This document shows positions 50,364 through 54,505 of a DNA stretch of 54,505 nt, in pieces; the first letter of the stretch is position 1, and the number at the start of each line of letters is the position of its first letter. The position numbers were made by a program, and so were the translations under genes. The notes under the pieces were generated by a model that was not told the DNA's origin, did no database searches, and was given only the letters and a program-made list of their open reading frames with translations. The stretch is from contig JANYJJ010000022.1 of the NCBI GenBank assembly GCA_025358485.1, positions 1 to 54,505 on the forward strand. Reading direction: 5' to 3'. This stretch comes from Burkholderiales bacterium (GTDB lineage: Bacteria; Pseudomonadota; Gammaproteobacteria; Burkholderiales; Burkholderiaceae_C).

Positions 50364-50993
50364 ATGCACGAACCTCTCCCTTCGATTCACATCGTTGTGA
50401 AGCAGACCCCGGCACTGGTTCTGCGGGCGCTGGCCTCCGTGGCGCGGCAAGTTCAATCTCATGAAGTTGAGCTCATCGAGCGTCCGTCTTTTGTTCCTGA
50501 GTGGAGCGCTGTAAACGTTAGGTACAGGGGTGTCACGCTGCATAAAGGCCTCAGCGTGCAGTTCATAGCGTATGACGACGAGCCTGGTCGCATCTCGGTA
50601 GAGGTGCGCGCAACCACTTGGATGCCAGTTGATCCACCAAGCTACTCGACATATGTTCGTGCAGCAAATTTGCTCACGTCACCCCTGCTGAGCGGGTATC
50701 ACGAAGCGACTAGCGAAAAACTCAGACTGCGTGTTTCAAAGCCAGAGGCCGTAGCTTTGAAACTCCCGCCAGCAGCGCGAAAGCTGTTCGTCAGTTTTGC
50801 TGGCGCAGCAAATGCCTCGTCCCTGCATCCCAACGACTGGGGTCGCTTTTATGATTTCGTCCGAAGAAGTAAGGCCACTCTTGATGAATCTGAGATGACG
50901 CGGCTACTGGTTGAACACGAGTTCTCGCTCAAGCAAGCACGGCGCTTGGCGGATATCTATGTTCACCTACGCGAATTCAAGGCCACGCGGTAA
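50364..50993 (+). CDS. Hypothetical protein of the accessory island
   Basis: A 209-residue soluble protein from ATG 50364, 21 bases after the attC-like hairpin B; the frame is open upstream but would run through the hairpin and the membrane-protein gene. I do not recognise a family. It looks alpha/beta: 'SIHIVVKQTPALVLRALASVARQVQSHEVELIERP', 'GRISVEVRATTWM', and a helical C-terminal part 'DWGRFYDFVRRSKATLDESEMTRLLVEHEFSLKQARRLADIYVHLREF'. No signal peptide or membrane segment is seen. Codon use is more AT-rich than in the core genes. It could be an independent cassette gene or part of the secretion module. Confidence 0.6.
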   Translation: MHEPLPSIHIVVKQTPALVLRALASVARQVQSHEVELIERPSFVPEWSAVNVRYRGVTLHKGLSVQFIAYDDEPGRISVEVRATTWMPVDPPSYSTYVRAANLLTSPLLSGYHEATSEKLRLRVSKPEAVALKLPPAARKLFVSFAGAANASSLHPNDWGRFYDFVRRSKATLDESEMTRLLVEHEFSLKQARRLADIYVHLREFKATR

Positions 50994-51285
50994 CAGTGTT
51001 GCTTATCGAGTAGAGGAAATTTCAAAACTGTCAGGCTGTTTCCAAATTGGGTTTATGCGTTAAGTTGCATGACGATCTGCGTTTGGTTTCACGGTTGACA
51101 AAAACGAAAATGCAGGCGGTGCTGTTGATGGCCACGAAGGAGGAAACAGACTGCTTCTATAGAGACGGCCTAGTGGAGGACTTCGATACTTCAGTCCGAA
51201 CGGGGTCTGTTTGTGTTTGCAGCGAATAGAAACGGGCTTGGGTTTGGGCTTGGGCTTGCCTGGCCAACTTACCTAACCTGACCAA
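50994..51285. other. Intergenic region between island and repeat array
   Basis: About 290 bases without a supported gene. A 60-codon frame (51047-51229) has no family features and runs into the dispersed repeat copy at 51175-51208; I do not call it. A GGGCTTG-rich stretch (51233-51257) with 6-bp periodicity leads into the 11-bp tandem array. Confidence 0.5.
51175..51208 (-). repeat. Dispersed REP-like repeat, half copy 4
   Basis: The minus strand reads CCCCGTTCGGACTGAAGTAT followed by CGAAGTCCTCC, a single half-unit of the repeat seen as full copies at 14382, 21571 and 34326 and as another half copy at 54465. Confidence 0.7.
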
Positions 51286-51417
51286 CGCCAAACCAACGCT
51301 TCACCAACGCTTCACCTGAGCTTCACCTACGCTTCACCTACGCATCACCCACGCACCACCGATGCACCGCCCACGCATCACCCACGCTTCGCTAATGCTT
51401 CACCAACGACTCACCAG
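51286..51417. repeat. Twelve-unit 11-bp tandem repeat
   Basis: Units of exactly 11 bp run from 51286: CGCCAAACCAA, CGCTTCACCAA, CGCTTCACCTG, AGCTTCACCTA, CGCTTCACCTA, CGCATCACCCA, CGCACCACCGA, TGCACCGCCCA, CGCATCACCCA, CGCTTCGCTAA, TGCTTCACCAA, CGACTCACCAG. The last unit contains the stop codon (51411-51413) of the minus-strand enoyl-CoA-hydratase-like gene. The period equals about one DNA helical turn. Confidence 0.95.
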
Positions 51418-52202
51418 CGCGGCGGCCGCTTGTCGATGAAGGCTTGCACGCCTTCCAAGGCACTGGCGTCCATCATGTTGCAGGCCATGGTGTGACCCGC
51501 GTCTGCGTACGCGGCAGCTGTGCCCGCTTCCAGTTGGCGATAGAACAGCGCCTTGCCCAGGGCCACGGCCACACGTGGTTTGGCGACGATGGCGGCAGTC
51601 AATGACGCTGTCTCGCTGTCCAACGCATCAGCAGCCACCACGCGGTTCACCAAGCCTTTTTCACGTGCTTGTTCGGCGCTGATGAAGTCGCCAGTCACCA
51701 GCATTTCAAACGCCGCTTTGCGACTGACGTTGCGCGACAGAGCCACGCTGGGTGTGGAGCAAAACAGGCCGAGGTTGACGCCACTGACAGCAAAGCGCGC
51801 ATCGCTCGACGCTACCGCCAGATCGCACATGGCCACCAACTGACAGCCCGCCGCGGTGGCGATGCCTTGCACTTTGGCGATCACTGGCACGGGCAAGTTT
51901 TGCAAGCTCAGCATCAACTTCGTGCACTGCGCGAACAGGCGCTCGTAGTAGGCCTGCGACGGCTCAGCGCGCATTTCTTTCAAGTCATGACCGGCGCAAA
52001 AAGCTTTGCCTGAGGCTGCAAGGATCACAACGCGAACGGTGTCGTCGATTGCGGCTGCATCCAACTCGGTTTGCAACGCCGCCATCATGGCTTCAGACAA
52101 AGCATTGAAAGCAGCTGGCCGGTTCAAGGTGAGCGTGACCACGCCGCGCTCATCGCGCGAGGTCAGCACCAAAGCATCAACAGTTGAATCGGGTGCAGTC
52201 AT
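51411..52202 (-). CDS. Enoyl-CoA hydratase/isomerase family protein, ECHDC3-like
   Basis: A 263-residue crotonase-fold protein. Oxyanion-hole segments are 'GKAFCAGHDLKEM' and 'GIATAAGCQLVAMCDLAVAS'. The two glutamates of hydratases are missing: the GCEL position has Gln (GCQLV) and the second (normally QPEILLG) reads 'VSGVNLGLFCS'. The protein therefore looks like the ECHDC3 subgroup, whose activity is unclear. The C-terminal trimer helix 'ALEGVQAFIDKRPPRW' is intact. The gene lies between two tandem repeat arrays, with an acyl-CoA ligase remnant upstream on the same strand, so it may be the last survivor of a fatty-acid operon. Confidence 0.88.
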   Translation of the reverse strand: MTAPDSTVDALVLTSRDERGVVTLTLNRPAAFNALSEAMMAALQTELDAAAIDDTVRVVILAASGKAFCAGHDLKEMRAEPSQAYYERLFAQCTKLMLSLQNLPVPVIAKVQGIATAAGCQLVAMCDLAVASSDARFAVSGVNLGLFCSTPSVALSRNVSRKAAFEMLVTGDFISAEQAREKGLVNRVVAADALDSETASLTAAIVAKPRVAVALGKALFYRQLEAGTAAAYADAGHTMACNMMDASALEGVQAFIDKRPPRW

Positions 52203-52219
52203 TTCGTCCCTTTCATGCC

Positions 52220-52290
52220 TTCACGCGTTCGCGTGTTTAAAAGTTCACGCGTTCGCGTGTTCAAGAGTTCACGCGGTCATGGGTTTAAGC
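52220..52290. repeat. Three 24-bp tandem repeats upstream of the hydratase-like gene
   Basis: TTCACGCGTTCGCGTG followed by TTTAAAAG (52220-52243) is repeated at 52244-52267 with two changes and at 52268-52290 more diverged; a further partial CGCGTTCGCGC follows. The units contain the palindrome CGCGTTCGCG. The array lies just before the start of the hydratase-like gene (minus strand) and after the ligase remnant. Confidence 0.9.
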
Positions 52291-52291
52291 G

Positions 52292-52420
52292 CTCGCGCGT
52301 TCGCGCACCGCAAATTTTTTGAATTTCGCTGGTCGAAGTTTCAGGGATGTCTTCGAAACGCACCTTACACGGCAGCTTGTAAGCGGCCAACAAATTGCGG
52401 CAGTGTGCATACAACGCGGC
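52292..52420 (-). pseudogene. C-terminal remnant of an acyl-CoA synthetase (AMP-forming)
   Basis: About 43 codons read like the end of an AMP-dependent ligase: 'ALYAHCRNLLAAYKLPCKVRFEDIPETSTSEIQKI', compared with the usual 'LASYKVPKRV...PKTSTGKIQK'. The invariant A10 lysine (GKIQK) is replaced (SEIQK). Nothing upstream continues the enzyme. It is a decayed fragment next to the enoyl-CoA-hydratase-like gene. Confidence 0.7.
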
Positions 52421-52577
52421 GGCACTTGGTTGGTGGCGTTCACGGCGGTGTCGATGTTGAAAATGGTGGTCACGGGATCGGTCTTCAAATTGGTTTTCGT
52501 ATGAATTTTTAACGCCTGCTTTCATTCACCGTGCTCCAGCCAACGAACCCCAAAACAAGCCCCGCTGCTACACTTCC

Positions 52578-52822
52578 GGCCGTCAGGAGAGAGCTTCCCC
52601 GAGAAGCCGCCGAAGGCGCAGAGCCTGCTTCACAGCAGGCAGGAACGCTCAGGCAAAAGGACTGACAAGCGTGGCAAAAATTTGCCGCGTTCCTCACTGG
52701 AGAGAGGCTCACCGCCGAGTGAGTCCACCGAAGGGGCAAGTGGTTGTTTGCTGATGTGCATGCACAAGCGTGTACACAAGAAAACACCGCCAATCTCTCA
52801 GGTAAAGCGGACAGCGAGGGCA
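52578..52822 (+). ncRNA. Tandem glycine riboswitch before gcvT
   Basis: Two glycine aptamers in a row. Aptamer 1 runs from CGTCAGGAGAGAGC (52581) through GCCGAAGGCGCAGAG to CGCTCAGGCAAAAGGACTGAC (written here in parts; ends about 52666). Aptamer 2 runs from CTCACTGGAGAGAGG (52693) through CCACCGAAGGGGCAAGTGG to ATCTCTCAGGTAAAGCGGAC (ends about 52819). The GGAGAGA, CCGAAGG and CUCAGG-AAA-GGAC cores are the family signature. Binding of glycine switches on the gcv operon downstream. The gcvT start lies about 65 bases after the second aptamer. Confidence 0.93.
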
Positions 52823-52885
52823 TCCCCAACACCCATGGATTTCGGTCTGAGGACGTTGGTTCACTGAATGCCCTCGGAGTCTTTG

Positions 52886-54016
52886 ATGTCTGATCCTGCG
52901 CTCTTGAAAACTGCACTGCACGCGCTGCACCTTGAACTGGGTGCCAAGATGGTGCCGTTTGCCGGTTACGACATGCCCGTGAGCTACCCCGCCGGCATCA
53001 TGGCCGAGCACAAACACTGCCGCGCCGCCGCCGGTTTGTTTGATGTGTCGCACATGGGCCAGTTGCGTTTGTTGGGGCCTGATGCGGCCGCCGCGCTGGA
53101 GTCCTTGGTACCGGTGGATGTGGTCGATTTGCCCGTGGGCAAACAGCGCTACGGCCTGTTCACCAATGCCCATGGCGGCATCTTGGACGACTTGATGATC
53201 ACGCGGCGCAATCAGGCGCACGACAACGATTTGTTCCTCATCGTCAACGCCGCATGCAAGGCCGCTGACACCCTGCACTTGACCACGAACATCGGCCATC
53301 GCTGCACGGTCGTGCCCTTGCCCGACCGCGCCTTGTTGGCGCTGCAGGGGCCGCAAGCCGTCACCGCCTTGTCGCGACTGAACGCGCAAGTGGCCGCACT
53401 TACTTTCATGACGGGCGGTGATTTCAAACTGAACGGTGCTGATTGTTTTGTCACGCGCTCGGGTTACACCGGCGAAGACGGTTTTGAGATTTCAGTGCCT
53501 GCGCATCAGGCCGAAGCCTTGGCACGGGCGTTGCTTGCTCAGAGCGAAGTGGCACCTGTCGGCTTGGGCGCACGCGACACCTTGCGTTTGGAAGCGGGAC
53601 TGTGTCTTTACGGTCACGACATCAACACCACCACCACGCCGGTGGAAGCAGCGCTGACTTGGGCCATTCAAAAAGTGCGGCGCACTGGCGGCGCACGGGC
53701 CGCGGGCTATCCGGGCGCCGACATCATTAACGCGCAACTCACACAAGGTGCCAGCAACAAACGCGTTGGCCTGACCGGCTTGGAGCGAGTGCCGGTGCGC
53801 GAAGGCGCGTTGATTGTTGACGTGCACGGCCACAAGTTGGGCACCGTCACCAGCGGCACCCTTGCCCCCACCGTGAACCAGCCGATAGCCCTGGCCTACT
53901 TGCCGATGAACCACGCGCTGATCGGCCACGAGGTCTACGCCGAAGTGCGCGGCAAGCGCTGCCCGATGCGCGTGACCGCCCTGCCCTTCACGCCCAACAA
54001 TTACTTTCGCGGATAA
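52886..54016 (+). CDS. gcvT: Glycine cleavage system T protein (aminomethyltransferase)
   Basis: A 376-residue tetrahydrofolate-dependent enzyme. ATG 52886 is favoured because GGAG (52875-52878) lies at the right distance; the ATG at 52868 would have no ribosome site. 'GAKMVPFAGYDMPVSYPAGIMAEHKHCRAAAGLFDVSHMGQ', 'YGLFTNAHGGILDDLMI', 'SGYTGEDGFEISVP' and 'GLGARDTLRLEAGLCLYGHD' are its landmarks, the last with the Asp that binds folate. It releases ammonia and methylene-THF from aminomethyl-H protein. It is controlled by the tandem glycine riboswitch and followed 33 bases later by gcvH. Confidence 0.97.
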   Translation: MSDPALLKTALHALHLELGAKMVPFAGYDMPVSYPAGIMAEHKHCRAAAGLFDVSHMGQLRLLGPDAAAALESLVPVDVVDLPVGKQRYGLFTNAHGGILDDLMITRRNQAHDNDLFLIVNAACKAADTLHLTTNIGHRCTVVPLPDRALLALQGPQAVTALSRLNAQVAALTFMTGGDFKLNGADCFVTRSGYTGEDGFEISVPAHQAEALARALLAQSEVAPVGLGARDTLRLEAGLCLYGHDINTTTTPVEAALTWAIQKVRRTGGARAAGYPGADIINAQLTQGASNKRVGLTGLERVPVREGALIVDVHGHKLGTVTSGTLAPTVNQPIALAYLPMNHALIGHEVYAEVRGKRCPMRVTALPFTPNNYFRG

Positions 54017-54049
54017 ACCGATTCATCACTTTTTTGCAAAGGACACACC

Positions 54050-54424
54050 ATGACCACGATGTACACCCCCGACCACGAATGGATCAACATTGCTGACGCC
54101 AAGGCCGCTGTTGTCGGCATCACGCTTCACGCACAAGACGCGCTGGGCGACGTGGTGTTTGTGGACTTGCCCGCAGTGGGCAGCAGCTTCAAAAAAGGCG
54201 AAGTGGCCGGGGTCGTCGAATCCGTCAAAGCAGCCGCCGATTTGTACATGCCGGTGAGCGGCGAAGTTGTGGAAGTGAACGAAGCCCTGCGCGGTGACCC
54301 GTCACTGGCCAACACCGACCCTTTGGGCACAGGCTGGTTCATGAAAGTGCGCGTGTCAGACACCAAGGAATTTGAAGGCTTGATGGACGCACCGGCTTAC
54401 GACTTGCTCGTTAAAAACGCCTGA
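54050..54424 (+). CDS. gcvH: Glycine cleavage system H protein
   Basis: A 124-residue lipoyl carrier. The lipoylated lysine is in 'GVVESVKAAADLYMPVSGEVVEVN' (Lys near residue 65), the signature ESVKA of H proteins. 'YTPDHEWINI' opens the fold and 'GTGWFMKVRV' closes it. It shuttles the aminomethyl group between the P, T and L proteins. AAAGGACAC precedes the ATG as ribosome site. The P-protein gene would be expected next; the remaining 81 bases of the window hold only the dispersed repeat, so gcvP lies further on or elsewhere. Confidence 0.97.
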   Translation: MTTMYTPDHEWINIADAKAAVVGITLHAQDALGDVVFVDLPAVGSSFKKGEVAGVVESVKAAADLYMPVSGEVVEVNEALRGDPSLANTDPLGTGWFMKVRVSDTKEFEGLMDAPAYDLLVKNA

Positions 54425-54464
54425 CCTGATTGCTGACCGCTTTACGAAAAATACAACCCAATTT

Positions 54465-54490
54465 CCGTTCGGACTGAGGTGTCGAAGTCC
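54465..54490 (+). repeat. Dispersed REP-like repeat, half copy 5
   Basis: CCGTTCGGACTGAGGTGTCG followed by AAGTCC is a half-unit of the repeat found in four other gaps of the window. It begins 40 bases after gcvH; the following CTTCGA at the window edge may belong to a second arm. Confidence 0.75.
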
Positions 54491-54505
54491 CCCGCTGGCC
54501 TTCGA

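Noticed and set aside
51047..51229. 60-codon frame after the accessory island
   Set aside because: No ribosome site, no family features, and its end is made of the dispersed repeat.
51286..51417. CRISPR or integron array in the 11-bp repeats
   Set aside because: Units are contiguous, short and degenerate, with no spacers and no cas genes nearby.

Overview
The window is about 54.5 kb of GC-rich bacterial chromosome, most likely from a betaproteobacterium of the order Burkholderiales (Comamonadaceae-like: Limnohabitans, Rhodoferax or Polaromonas relatives). The signs are a Bug-type tricarboxylate receptor, a CDP-6-deoxyglucoseen-reductase-like flavin reductase, a PEP-CTERM protein, an alternative cbb3-type oxidase operon, a tandem glycine riboswitch before gcvT, and a dispersed repeat with the core CCGTTCGGACTGAGG. 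Lineage is inferred from gene content and codon use, not from a search.

Layout. 1-4.9 kb: end of an EamA exporter, TetR regulator with divergent thioesterase and patatin genes, a peptidoglycan amidase, a lipoprotein, a TfoX-like protein and a decayed saccharopine-dehydrogenase-like pseudogene. 4.9-9.2 kb: a compact oxidase operon (CcoN-like, CcoO-like, monohaem cytochrome c, SCO, membrane protein). 9.2-18.9 kb: PEP-CTERM phytase-like protein, asparaginase divergent from lexA with two tandem LexA boxes between them, a hypothetical membrane protein, ChaN lipoprotein, penicillin-acylase family enzyme, two coupled unknown genes and a GntR regulator. 19-30 kb: ribbon-helix-helix protein, PQQ-type sugar dehydrogenase, cytochrome c, trmJ/suhB, AMACR and acyl-CoA dehydrogenase, then a minus-strand block (GspE-like ATPase, spermidine-synthase-like protein, deoxyinosine glycosylase, TatD).

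30-47.8 kb: HtrA-like protease, MoxR-DUF58-VWA cluster, S41 lipoprotein peptidase, valS convergent with and overlapping a degenerate hydroxyacid dehydrogenase, galU, the minus-strand set cysM-Nudix-tusA, tRNA-Leu(CAA), rhomboid protease, ghrA, an SDR protein, the flavin reductase and the Bug receptor. 47.9-51 kb: the main accessory island, with a PAAR spike protein, a Tae4-type peptidoglycan amidase effector and a small three-helix membrane protein that is probably its immunity protein, translationally coupled and bracketed by two hairpins that resemble degenerate integron attC sites. 51-54.5 kb: tandem-repeat-rich DNA around an enoyl-CoA-hydratase-like gene, a remnant of an acyl-CoA ligase, and the glycine riboswitch-gcvT-gcvH operon.

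Most genes are housekeeping or ordinary metabolism. The parts most worth a second look are the PAAR-Tae4-membrane-protein module with attC-like flanks, the valS 3' end repeat that extends the neighbouring gene, the pseudo-enzyme next to galU, the CcoN-like subunit with an extra N-terminal membrane segment, and the unusual density of short tandem repeats in intergenic DNA.
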